This document shows positions 45,315 through 53,834 of a stretch of 64,000 nt of DNA, piece by piece. Source of the DNA: Agrobacterium salinitolerans (GTDB lineage: Bacteria; Pseudomonadota; Alphaproteobacteria; Rhizobiales; Rhizobiaceae). The position numbers and the translations under genes were made by a program. The first letter of the stretch is position 1, and each line of letters opens with the position of its first letter. The notes below the pieces were generated by a model. That model was not told where the DNA came from, ran no database searches, and was given only the letters and a program-made list of their open reading frames with translations. Location of the stretch: NCBI RefSeq assembly GCF_002008225.1, contig NZ_MRDH01000006.1, forward strand, positions 372,001-436,000, read 5' to 3'.

Positions 45315-45629
45315 TCAGACTGCGATGAATGCTGCATCGGCCGGCTTGTAACCGGCGGCATAGTGCATGGTCGGGCCGGCGGCGCGGATGCGTTCGCGAA
45401 GACGCGTCGGCCAAAGCTTGCCATTCTCCTCGACGACGTCGATGATGGCCACATCAACGACCTTGTTGGCGGAAAAATCCCGCTTGCCTATTTCCTCGAG
45501 CGAGGCGACCGCCTCCGCATGGCGGGCAACGATTGCGCCCTGCAGGTTCTCCGTCCACTCCCCGTTGGCATCGAGCCAGACGGCGATGCCATCGCTCAGC
45601 CGGTTGGCGGTCAACACCTTATCAGCCAT
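45315..45629 (-). CDS. DUF2849 small protein between cysG and cysI
   Basis: The 104-residue protein (KVLTANRLSDGIAVWL, then AAGYKPADAAFIAV) belongs to the DUF2849 family, which is almost always encoded between cysG and cysI in alphaproteobacteria. Role unknown, presumably in sulfite reductase maturation or electron supply. Start 45629 has GGAG eight bases upstream and overlaps the end of cysG by eight bases. Confidence 0.88.
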   Translation of the reverse strand: MADKVLTANRLSDGIAVWLDANGEWTENLQGAIVARHAEAVASLEEIGKRDFSANKVVDVAIIDVVEENGKLWPTRLRERIRAAGPTMHYAAGYKPADAAFIAV

Positions 45630-47085
45630 TTGCATACTCCCGTTTGAAATCCGCCGGCCGCACTGACGATGCAAGCGCCTCGGACCTGTCAAAATTAGCG
45701 CCCGCCACCGCATCGCCAATGATGACCATGACCGGGCCGGTCAGTTCATCATGATATTCGAGTTCGGGCAGATCGTTCAGTGTGCCATGCAGCAGGCGGC
45801 GATCCGCGCGGCTGGCGTTTTCGATGACGGCGACGGTGGTTTCCACACCAAGCCCTGCATCGATCAGCCGCTTCGCGACCGAAGCAGCAACGCTGCGGCC
45901 CATGTAGACGGCAATGGTCGCGCCGGAGACGGCAAGTCGTGCCCAATCGGGCAGAACATCGCCCGCCAGATCGTGGCCGGTGGTGAAAATCAGAGATGAA
46001 GCGACACCGCGCAGAGTCAGCGGCAATTCGAAATCCGCAGCCGCGGCAAAGGCCGAGGTGATGCCGGGCACGATCTCATAGGCAATACCGGCCTCGCGCA
46101 GCGCCGCCATTTCTTCGCCCGCCCGGCCATAGACCAGCGGATCGCCGGATTTGAGGCGCACGACGCGCTTGCCATCTTTGCCGAGGCGCACCAGCAGGCG
46201 GTTGATCTCATCCTGCGATTTGCTGTGGCAGCCCTTGCGCTTGCCAACGGAGAGGCGCTCGGCGTCGCGGCGACCCATATCGACAATCGCCCGCGGCACA
46301 AGCGCGTCGTAAACGATCACATCGGCTTCCATCAGTACGCGCTGCGCGCGCAGCGTCAGCAGATCTTCAGCGCCCGGCCCCGCGCCGACGAGCCAGATAC
46401 GGCCTTCGCTGCGTTCGGGCGATTGCAGCAGGCGGCCGACGGCCTGACGAGCGGAGAACGTGTCGCCAACAGCGACGGCATCCGCCACCGCACCTGAAAA
46501 GAACCGTCGCCAAAAATTGCGCCGCAAGGCGCCCTTCGGCACGTTCTCCTCGGCCGCATCACGATACTGCACGGCAAGGCGCGCAAGCTTGCCGAGCGAC
46601 GGCGACAGCATCTGGTCAATGCGGGCGCGGATCATCTGGGCGAGAACAGGCCCTGCCCCTTCCGTGCCGATAGCCACGGCGACGGGCGCGCGGGCGACGA
46701 GCGCGGGGGTAAAGAAATCGCAGAATTCCGGCTGATCCACCGCATTGGCAGGGATTTTCGCGGCGCGCGCGACGGTGACGATCTCACGGTCCAGCGCCTC
46801 GTCGCCGGTAGCGGCGAAGACCAGCGTGGCGCCTTCGACCAATTCGCCGGCGAAAGCCAAAGCCCGATGATCAATGCTGTTTTCGCTGATATAACGGGCA
46901 AAATCGGCTTCCGGCTGGTCGGCATAGGCAATGATATGCGCGCTGGTATTGGCGAGAAGCCTTACCTTCGCGAAGGCTTCATCGCCATTTCCGAAAACAG
47001 CGACCTGCTGCCCCTCGACCCGGAAGAAAGCGGGGAAGGTTGAAAGGCGGTCGCCAGCAGCGGAAAAATCATGTTCGTTGTGCAT
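45622..47085 (-). CDS. cysG: Siroheme synthase, multifunctional
   Basis: The 487-residue protein has an N-terminal precorrin-2 dehydrogenase/ferrochelatase half (FPAFFRVEGQQVAVFGNGD, then LVFAATGDEALD) and a C-terminal uroporphyrinogen-III methyltransferase half (IWLVGAGPGAEDLLTLRA, VVRLKSGDPLVYGRAGEE, PGITSAFAAA). It makes the siroheme needed by CysI, encoded downstream. I use ATG 47085; an in-frame ATG at 47103 is an alternative with no clear ribosome site. Confidence 0.94.
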   Translation of the reverse strand: MHNEHDFSAAGDRLSTFPAFFRVEGQQVAVFGNGDEAFAKVRLLANTSAHIIAYADQPEADFARYISENSIDHRALAFAGELVEGATLVFAATGDEALDREIVTVARAAKIPANAVDQPEFCDFFTPALVARAPVAVAIGTEGAGPVLAQMIRARIDQMLSPSLGKLARLAVQYRDAAEENVPKGALRRNFWRRFFSGAVADAVAVGDTFSARQAVGRLLQSPERSEGRIWLVGAGPGAEDLLTLRAQRVLMEADVIVYDALVPRAIVDMGRRDAERLSVGKRKGCHSKSQDEINRLLVRLGKDGKRVVRLKSGDPLVYGRAGEEMAALREAGIAYEIVPGITSAFAAAADFELPLTLRGVASSLIFTTGHDLAGDVLPDWARLAVSGATIAVYMGRSVAASVAKRLIDAGLGVETTVAVIENASRADRRLLHGTLNDLPELEYHDELTGPVMVIIGDAVAGANFDRSEALASSVRPADFKREYANG

Positions 47086-47348
47086 TGGATATATATCCCG
47101 CATTGCGGTGCAAGATTGAAGAAACAGAAATTCAAGCCTTTCCGGCACCTGGATTTTTATTTCTCGAAGACCCCGGTTTTGGAGGAAAACAAACCGGCGA
47201 TGCTTTTCCACACCCGCGCTAGCCCTGAGAATCCCCTCGCAATCCCTTGACAAAGCGGGTCCCCACGCCGAACAAGGAGCGACAATCGACTGTCGGTTTC
47301 CCCATGCGAAGACCGCTTTTTCTTAAAGCGGCACGAAGGACCAGACCC

Positions 47349-47936
47349 TTGACCAACCCCACCCTCGCCGCCCGCCTTCTCGATGTCATCGAACACGATA
47401 TTCTGCCCTTGACGTCGAGGGGCGTCAGCCTTGGCAACAAGGTTTTCGGTGCGGCGATCCTGCGAAAATCGGACCTGTCGCTGGTTATCGCCGAGACCAA
47501 TAACGAGCTGGAAAATCCGCTCTGGCATGGTGAAGTGCACACGCTGAAGCGGTTTTACGAGCTGGGCGAAAAGCCGAACACGAAGGAACTGATTTTTCTC
47601 TCCACCCACGAACCCTGCACCATGTGCATGTCCGCCATCACCTGGGCCGGTTTCGACAATTTCTATTCCTTCTTCAGCCACGAAGATTCCCGCGACGCTT
47701 TCGCGATCCCGCATGACCTGAAAATCCTCAAGGAGGTCTTCGGACTGGAACCGGGCGGCTATCGCCGCAACAATGCGTTCTGGAATTCGTATTTCATCGC
47801 CGATCTGGTGGAGCGTGAAGAGGACCCGCTGAAAACCGCGTTGAAAACGCAGACGGCCCGTATCAAGACCGCCTATGACGATCTTTCCACCAGCTACCAG
47901 TCGTCCAAGAGCGGCAACGATATTCCATTGAACTAA
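47349..47936 (+). CDS. Nucleoside/nucleobase deaminase-family protein
   Basis: The 195-residue protein has the zinc-deaminase signature: HGEVHTL with the catalytic Glu and STHEPCTMCMSAITWAGF with the two zinc cysteines. It resembles CMP/dCMP- or guanine-deaminase-type enzymes, but the C-terminal part (GYRRNNAFWNSYFIADL) is less usual and substrate is open. TTG 47349 with GAAGGA nine bases upstream is the best start; ATG 47304 lacks a site. Divergent from cysG. Confidence 0.82.
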   Translation: MTNPTLAARLLDVIEHDILPLTSRGVSLGNKVFGAAILRKSDLSLVIAETNNELENPLWHGEVHTLKRFYELGEKPNTKELIFLSTHEPCTMCMSAITWAGFDNFYSFFSHEDSRDAFAIPHDLKILKEVFGLEPGGYRRNNAFWNSYFIADLVEREEDPLKTALKTQTARIKTAYDDLSTSYQSSKSGNDIPLN

Positions 47937-48013
47937 AGCTTTTCCGGCGGACGTGCGTGGCGGTTTTCCGTCCGGGCGATGCGCGGAAACAAAGAACGAA
48001 GGTTTGAGACATT

Positions 48014-48859
48014 ATGGAAGCCTCGAAGGATATTTCCCGCCTGATCGAGATCATGGAAGCGCTGCGTCAGCCGGAAACCGGCTGCCCCTGGGACGTCGTG
48101 CAGACCTTCGAGACAATCAAGCCCTATACGATCGAAGAGGCGTATGAAGTTGCCGACGCCATTGAGCGCAAGGATATGGACGATCTTTGCGAGGAGCTGG
48201 GCGACCTGCTGTTACAGGTGGTTTTCCATGCCCGTATTGCCGAAGAGATGGGCGAATTCGCCTTCGGCGATGTGGTGCAGGCCGTCACCGCGAAGATGAT
48301 CCGCCGTCATCCCCATGTCTTCGCCGTATCCGACGCCGACACGCCGGACGGCGTCAAACTGCAATGGGATCGCATCAAGGCGGAAGAGAAACGCGAGCGT
48401 GCAGAGCGACGCGCGCGACGGGGCATCACCGAGGATTTCAAGGCAGGCTTTCTGGGCGGCGTACAGCGTAGCCAGCCGGCGCTGACCGAGGCCCTGAAGC
48501 TACAGGAACAGGCAGCGCGTGCCGGTTTCGACTGGTCGAACCCCGCTCCCATTCTCGACAAGATCGAGGAGGAAATCGCGGAACTGCGTGAGGCGCTGGC
48601 GGAAGGAAAACCGGAAAAGGTCTCGGACGAGCTCGGCGATCTCATCTTTGCCCTCGTCAATATCGGCCGGCATGTCAAAGCCGATCCGGAAGATGCGCTG
48701 CGCGGTACGAATACGAAATTCCGCAGGCGTTTCAATCACATCGAAACGTCGCTCACCCAAAATGGCGAAACGCTGGAAGAAGCAAGTCTCGAGAGAATGG
48801 AAGATCTCTGGCAGGCGGCGAAACGCATCGAACGTTCGCTTGATACGGTTACATCTTGA
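48014..48859 (+). CDS. mazG: Nucleoside triphosphate pyrophosphohydrolase MazG
   Basis: The 281-residue protein has two MazG folds: CPWDVVQTFETIKPYTIEEAYE with EELGDLLLQVV in the first, and the EEEIAELREAL and DELGDLIFALVN motifs in the second. It hydrolyses NTPs and dNTPs to monophosphates and pyrophosphate, cleaning the pool. Length and duplicated architecture are typical of E. coli-like MazG. It is convergent with hflX. Confidence 0.94.
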   Translation: MEASKDISRLIEIMEALRQPETGCPWDVVQTFETIKPYTIEEAYEVADAIERKDMDDLCEELGDLLLQVVFHARIAEEMGEFAFGDVVQAVTAKMIRRHPHVFAVSDADTPDGVKLQWDRIKAEEKRERAERRARRGITEDFKAGFLGGVQRSQPALTEALKLQEQAARAGFDWSNPAPILDKIEEEIAELREALAEGKPEKVSDELGDLIFALVNIGRHVKADPEDALRGTNTKFRRRFNHIETSLTQNGETLEEASLERMEDLWQAAKRIERSLDTVTS

Positions 48860-48945
48860 TCGCAGGGATATGCGGTGGATCCGGTAAGGCACAGCTTTTC
48901 CACTATGACTGCCGAATGCATCTGGCAGCAGCGCAGCATCCGCAA

Positions 48946-49060
48946 CCGTCACCCCGGATTTAGAGCGAGGTCCAGCGCGACCAGGTCTTTGATCGCAAAA
49001 GACTCTTCTCACAGCGCAGACGCGATAAGGCTGTATTCCGGCTCAAGGCCGGAATGACGG
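48946..49060. repeat. RIME-like palindromic intergenic repeat
   Basis: CCGTCACCCCGG (48946-48957) is matched by CCGGAATGACGG (49049-49060), an inverted repeat with 10 of 12 pairs. The 115-bp interval fills the gap between convergent mazG and hflX and has the build of rhizobial intergenic mosaic elements. Family membership is inferred from shape only. Confidence 0.5.
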
Positions 49061-49088
49061 AGAGAGTTTGGCACAATGCAGGGAGCGC

Positions 49089-50525
49089 TCAGCGCTCCCA
49101 GTCTTCCCGCTCGCGAACCGTCGCTTTTCCAAGCTTCCGTTCCAGTTCGGCCGCTTGCGCTTCCGACAAGCGCACATCGAGCGCGACCGATCCGTCCTCG
49201 TGATCTTCACGATTGTCGACGATGGAATTGCTGTAGACCCAGGATATCAGCGGCAACTGCTCAACGGAAAGAACCACGGTGGTTTCCGTCAGAACACCGG
49301 AAAGACGCTTAGAAATCTCGTCCATCAGGGCATCGACGCCCTCACCCGTGATGGCCGAAACGGCGCGGATATCGGAACGACCTTCGGCGCGCTGCATGAT
49401 GGCGTCATGCGCTTCCGGCTCCAGACGGTCGACCTTGTTCCAGACCTCGATGATGCGCTTTTCCGCTTCCTTCTCGTCAATGCCGAGGTCACCGAGAATA
49501 CGCAACACATCCGCAGACTGGGCAGCATTGTCCGGATCGGACATATCGCGCACATGCAAAACGAGATCGGCTTCCAGCACCTCTTCCAGAGTGGCGCGGA
49601 AAGCGGCGACCAGATGCGTCGGGAGATCGGAAATGAAACCGACCGTATCGGACAGGATGACGGTGCGGCCATGCGGCAGCTTCATGCGGCGCAAGGTCGG
49701 GTCGAGCGTGGCGAACAGCATATCCTCCGCCAGAACGCCAGCGCCGGTGATGCGGTTGAACAGCGTGGATTTGCCGGCATTGGTGTAACCGACCAGCGCG
49801 ACGATCGGATGCGGCACCTTGCGGCGCTTGGCGCGGTGTAGCTGCCGCGTGCGCACCACCTGCTCCAGCTCGCGCTCCAGCTTGACGATGCGTTCCTGCA
49901 AAAGCCGGCGGTCGGCCTCGATCTGTGTTTCACCCGGACCGCCCATGAAGCCCGCACCGCCGCGCTGGCGCTCAAGGTGGGTCCAGCTTCGGACGAGGCG
50001 GCCCTTCTGGTAGTTCAGATGCGCAAGATCGACCTGCAGCGTGCCTTCCTTCGTGGAGGCGCGGCGGCCGAAGATTTCAAGGATCAGACCCGTGCGGTCG
50101 ATGACCTTGCAATTCCACTGCTTTTCGAGATTGCGCTGCTGCACCGGGGTCAGCGGATGATCGACGATCACCAGGCCGGAATCGGTCTCATCGAGAAGAT
50201 GACCGATTTCTTCGATCTTGCCGGTTCCGAACAGCGTGGCCGGGCGCGGCTGGTTCACCGGAACGATGAGACCCTGCGTCACTTCCAGATCGATGGCGAG
50301 CGCCAGTCCCTTTGCTTCCTCAAGCTTGGCTTCGACCGAACGGCCGGGGGTAGCCGGGCCGGCAGCCGCATCGCGGGTTTCGCGCTGCTTGAGGACCGGC
50401 ACGAGGACGACCGCACGCATGTCGTCGCGGCGCTTTTCCTGCTCCGGAATAATCGATTCGTTCGAGGTGTCGCGCGTTGAAATGGGTTCAGCCTTGTCCA
50501 GAAAGAGGATTGCGGCCGACCGCAT
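49089..50525 (-). CDS. hflX: GTPase HflX
   Basis: The protein (478 residues from ATG 50525) is a ribosome-associated GTPase that splits stalled 70S ribosomes. Visible are the N-terminal HflX domain (LFGTGKIEEIG), the GGPGETQIEADRRLL linker and the G domain with GYTNAGKSTLFN, DTVGFI and WNKVDR. The first 35 residues are weakly conserved; ATG 50418 (MRAVVLVPVLK) is an alternative start. It follows hfq, as in many proteobacteria. Confidence 0.93.
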   Translation of the reverse strand: MRSAAILFLDKAEPISTRDTSNESIIPEQEKRRDDMRAVVLVPVLKQRETRDAAAGPATPGRSVEAKLEEAKGLALAIDLEVTQGLIVPVNQPRPATLFGTGKIEEIGHLLDETDSGLVIVDHPLTPVQQRNLEKQWNCKVIDRTGLILEIFGRRASTKEGTLQVDLAHLNYQKGRLVRSWTHLERQRGGAGFMGGPGETQIEADRRLLQERIVKLERELEQVVRTRQLHRAKRRKVPHPIVALVGYTNAGKSTLFNRITGAGVLAEDMLFATLDPTLRRMKLPHGRTVILSDTVGFISDLPTHLVAAFRATLEEVLEADLVLHVRDMSDPDNAAQSADVLRILGDLGIDEKEAEKRIIEVWNKVDRLEPEAHDAIMQRAEGRSDIRAVSAITGEGVDALMDEISKRLSGVLTETTVVLSVEQLPLISWVYSNSIVDNREDHEDGSVALDVRLSEAQAAELERKLGKATVREREDWER

Positions 50526-50617
50526 CGGCGCGGGCGGCCATGGGAATTAACCTGACGGCACGGGAAATGTTCCCGGTCCGGGTCAGTCTATGTCGAATAT
50601 TCGTCGAGGGAGCCCGA

Positions 50618-50860
50618 TCAGGCAGCGCCTTCTTCGCTTTCGAACATCTGCATCGGCTGGCCGGGCATGATGGTGGAGATCGCATGCTTGTAAACAAGCT
50701 GCGAATGACCGTCACGGCGCAGAAGCACGCAGAAATTGTCGAAGGAGGTGACAACGCCCGTCAGCTTGACGCCGTTGATCAGGAAAATCGTGAGCGAAAT
50801 CTTTTGCTTACGAACGGTATTGAGGAAGAGATCCTGAAGGTTTTGAGAACGTTCCGCCAT
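50618..50860 (-). CDS. hfq: RNA chaperone Hfq
   Basis: The 80-residue Sm-like protein has Sm1 ([20 protein letters not shown]) and Sm2 with the signature YKHAIST. It forms a hexamer that pairs small RNAs with mRNAs. Length is standard for rhizobia. It lies between trkA and hflX on the same strand, 92 bases before hflX. Confidence 0.97.
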   Translation of the reverse strand: MAERSQNLQDLFLNTVRKQKISLTIFLINGVKLTGVVTSFDNFCVLLRRDGHSQLVYKHAISTIMPGQPMQMFESEEGAA

Positions 50861-51044
50861 GGCGCCGCTTCTTTCTTTTTTGCCGGCAGGGATACCGGAA
50901 AATAATCAATCAATAATAAGCCGGCCGAGTCTTGTCCCCCGCTTGGCCGACCTCAAACTCTGGTATCAAATCGTGTTCCGTTCCGCAACGGTCAAAACAG
51001 CCGAATGAGTACGAGTATTGACCCACATTTTCAATTCGGGACAG

Positions 51045-52421
51045 TCAAAAATATTGTATCGACACACGGAAGAGTTGTTCAACGTCGCGCACCGCATCGG
51101 CGGATGCAAACAGCACGACGCGGTCCTTCGCCTTGATTTTCGTGCTGCCATCCGGGCGGATCACCACGCCGTCGCGATAGATCGCCCCGATGCGCACACC
51201 CTCCGGCATGTCGATGTCGCGGAAGGACTGGCCGACCAGCGGCGACGTTTCCAACGCTTCCGCTTCGATCACCTCCGCCGAGCCGCGCTGGACGGCATAG
51301 ACTGAGCGGATGCGCCCCTTGCGCACGTGCTGAAGCACGCGGGAGATCGTAACGGCCCGCGGGTTGATATAGGCATCGAGGCCCAGAGAGCGGGAGACAT
51401 CGTGGAACGACGTACTGTTCAACAGCGCCAGATTCGATTTGCAGCCGAGTTGTTTGGCGATCACCGCAGCCAGAATATTGGTCTGGTCGTTATTGGTGAG
51501 CGTCACAATAAGATCGGCATCCTGAATATCGGCCTGCATGAGGATTTTCTGGTCAAGCGCCGAGCCATGCATGACGATGGTGTGGCTTAAGTGTTCAGAT
51601 GCGGCAACCGCCCTGTCGCGGTCCGCCTCGATGATCTTCACCCGCGTTTTCGGCTGCAGTTCCTCGATCTTGCGCGCGACGAAGTGTCCGATATTGCCGG
51701 CGCCCGCAATCACGATTCGCTGCGCCTCCTGCTCCTCATGGCCGAAAAGACTTAAGGTGCGGCGGGCGTGATGGCGCTGGCAAATGACATAGGCAAGGTC
51801 GCCCACCCGCAATTGCTCGGAGGAATGCGCAACCTTGAGAACGCCGCCCCGGTAGACGCCCACTACCGTGGCGATGAGGTCGGGAAAGAGGCTGGAAAGC
51901 TGGTGCAGCGGCGTGTTGATGACCGGACAATCCTCCATGCACTCGATTGCCAGCATGGAGATCGTATCGTCTGCAAACCGAACCACATCGGTCGCGCCCG
52001 GAAAGGCGATGCGCCGCAGCACCATCTTGCCAACTTCGACTTCGGGGGAAATCGTTACATCGATGGACATGTTCTCGCGGCTGAAGAGATCGGCATATTC
52101 CGGCTTCAGATAGCTCTGGTCGCGGATGCGGGCGATTTTGGTCGGCACGCTGAACAGTGCATGCGCCACCTCGCAGGCGACGATGTTGATCTCGTCATGC
52201 AACGTCACGGCGATGATCATGTCGGCCTGATCGGCGCCGGCCTTGGCCAGCATGTCGGGATGGGCGCCATGACCGACGTAACCGCGCACATCCAGCGTCT
52301 CGGTAATGGCGGTGATGAGCGGCGCGGCGGTATCGATCACCGATACTTCGTTGTCCTCTCGAGACAATTGTTCGGCGATGCCGTAACCCACCTGCCCTGC
52401 GCCGCAAATGATAACTTTCAT
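51045..52421 (-). CDS. trkA: Trk potassium-uptake regulatory subunit TrkA
   Basis: The 458-residue cytoplasmic protein has two RCK modules, each with an NAD-binding Rossmann motif (ICGAGQVGYGIA at the N-terminus, IAGAGNIGHFVA near residue 235) and a TrkA_C domain. It gates the Trk/Ktr potassium channel; the membrane subunit is not in the window. Linked to ntrX as in many Rhizobiales. Confidence 0.95.
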   Translation of the reverse strand: MKVIICGAGQVGYGIAEQLSREDNEVSVIDTAAPLITAITETLDVRGYVGHGAHPDMLAKAGADQADMIIAVTLHDEINIVACEVAHALFSVPTKIARIRDQSYLKPEYADLFSRENMSIDVTISPEVEVGKMVLRRIAFPGATDVVRFADDTISMLAIECMEDCPVINTPLHQLSSLFPDLIATVVGVYRGGVLKVAHSSEQLRVGDLAYVICQRHHARRTLSLFGHEEQEAQRIVIAGAGNIGHFVARKIEELQPKTRVKIIEADRDRAVAASEHLSHTIVMHGSALDQKILMQADIQDADLIVTLTNNDQTNILAAVIAKQLGCKSNLALLNSTSFHDVSRSLGLDAYINPRAVTISRVLQHVRKGRIRSVYAVQRGSAEVIEAEALETSPLVGQSFRDIDMPEGVRIGAIYRDGVVIRPDGSTKIKAKDRVVLFASADAVRDVEQLFRVSIQYF

Positions 52422-52469
52422 GCTGTCTCTCTGACGGAATAATCGGTTACGCCGAAGCGCCTTCTTCCC

Positions 52470-53834
52470 TTATACGCCGAGAGATTTCAGTTTGCGATGC
52501 AATGCAGACCGTTCCATGCCGACAAATTCCGCCGTTCGCGAAATATTGCCGCCGAAGCGGTTGATCTGCGCCATCAGATAGTCACGCTCGAACATCTCAC
52601 GGGCCTCGCGCAGCGGCAGGGTCATGATGTGCTGATCGCCCTGCGCCGAAATCTTCGGCAGCATGTCGCCAATATCCGAGGGGAGCATGTCGGCCGAGAT
52701 CGGCGCTTCGCCGCCTTCGGGACGGGCAAGAATCATCAGCCGTTCGATATTGTTGCGCAACTGCCGGATGTTACCCGGCCAGTCATGTGTCTGGAGAACG
52801 GCCATGGCGTCGTCACCGATCTTGCGCGGGCGGATGCCGGCCTGCTCGGAAATCTGACGCATGAACATGTCCACGAGGAAAGGAATATCCTCGCGTCGTT
52901 CGGAGAGCGCCGGGACCTTCACCGGCACGACAGCGAGTCGATGATAAAGGTCTTCGCGGAACTGGCCTTCGGCGATCAGGCTTTCGAGGTGATGGGCGGT
53001 TGAGGAAATGATGCGCACATCCACCTTCACCCGCTTGCCGCCGCCGACGCGCTCGAACTGTTGGTCGACCAGCACCCGCAGGATCTTGTTCTGCGTTTCG
53101 CGCGGCATCTCGCCGACTTCATCAAGATACAGCACGCCGCGATGGGCTTCTTCCAGAGCGCCGACCTTGCGCGGCTGCCCGGGAAGTCCTTCCGTGCCAA
53201 AAAGCGCGATTTCCATGCGGTCCGGCGTGATCGTCGCGGCGTTTAGGGCGACGAAGGGTCCGCTCGCACGCGAGGACTTCTTGTGCACCATGCGCGCCAC
53301 GAGCTCTTTGCCGGAACCGGAAGGACCGAGGATCATTATGCGGCTGTTGGTGGGAGCAACCCGGTCGATAGTCTGGCGAAGCTGCGACACCGCAAGCGAC
53401 GCGCCGACGAGTTCAACCGCGTCACCGGTGCGCTTCTTGAGTTCCTGAACCTCACGCTTGAGCTTGGAGTTTTCCAGCGCCCGCTCGGCGATCAGGATGA
53501 GGCGGTCGGCCTTGAAGGGCTTTTCGATGAAGTCGAAAGCGCCGCGCTTGATGGCGTTGACAGCGGTTTCGATATTGCCGTGACCGGAGATCATGACGAC
53601 AGGAATTTCGGGGTGACGGCTCTTGATTTCGTCCAGCAGCGCCAGACCGTCGAGCTTCGAACCCTGCATCCAGATGTCGAGAAATATCAGGCGCGGCACC
53701 CGCTCCGAAATGGCGGCCAGCGCGCTGTCACTGTCAAACGCCATGCGGGTCTCGTGGCCTTCGTCGGAAAGAATGCCTGCTACGATTTCGCGAATGTCCG
53801 CCTCGTCATCCACGACCAGAATATCAGACGCCAT
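52470..53834 (-). CDS. ntrX: Nitrogen regulation response regulator NtrX
   Basis: The 454-residue protein has a receiver domain (VVDDEADIREIVAGIL, phospho-Asp in FLDIWMQG), a sigma-54-type AAA+ domain (GPSGSGKELVARMVHKK, YLDEVGEMPRE) and a Fis-type HTH (EFVGMERSALHRKLKSLGV). Where sigma-54 activators have GAFTGA, it reads LPGQPRKVGALEEA, so contact with sigma-54 by the usual loop is not expected. The start overlaps the ntrY end by 11 bases. Confidence 0.95.
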   Translation of the reverse strand: MASDILVVDDEADIREIVAGILSDEGHETRMAFDSDSALAAISERVPRLIFLDIWMQGSKLDGLALLDEIKSRHPEIPVVMISGHGNIETAVNAIKRGAFDFIEKPFKADRLILIAERALENSKLKREVQELKKRTGDAVELVGASLAVSQLRQTIDRVAPTNSRIMILGPSGSGKELVARMVHKKSSRASGPFVALNAATITPDRMEIALFGTEGLPGQPRKVGALEEAHRGVLYLDEVGEMPRETQNKILRVLVDQQFERVGGGKRVKVDVRIISSTAHHLESLIAEGQFREDLYHRLAVVPVKVPALSERREDIPFLVDMFMRQISEQAGIRPRKIGDDAMAVLQTHDWPGNIRQLRNNIERLMILARPEGGEAPISADMLPSDIGDMLPKISAQGDQHIMTLPLREAREMFERDYLMAQINRFGGNISRTAEFVGMERSALHRKLKSLGV

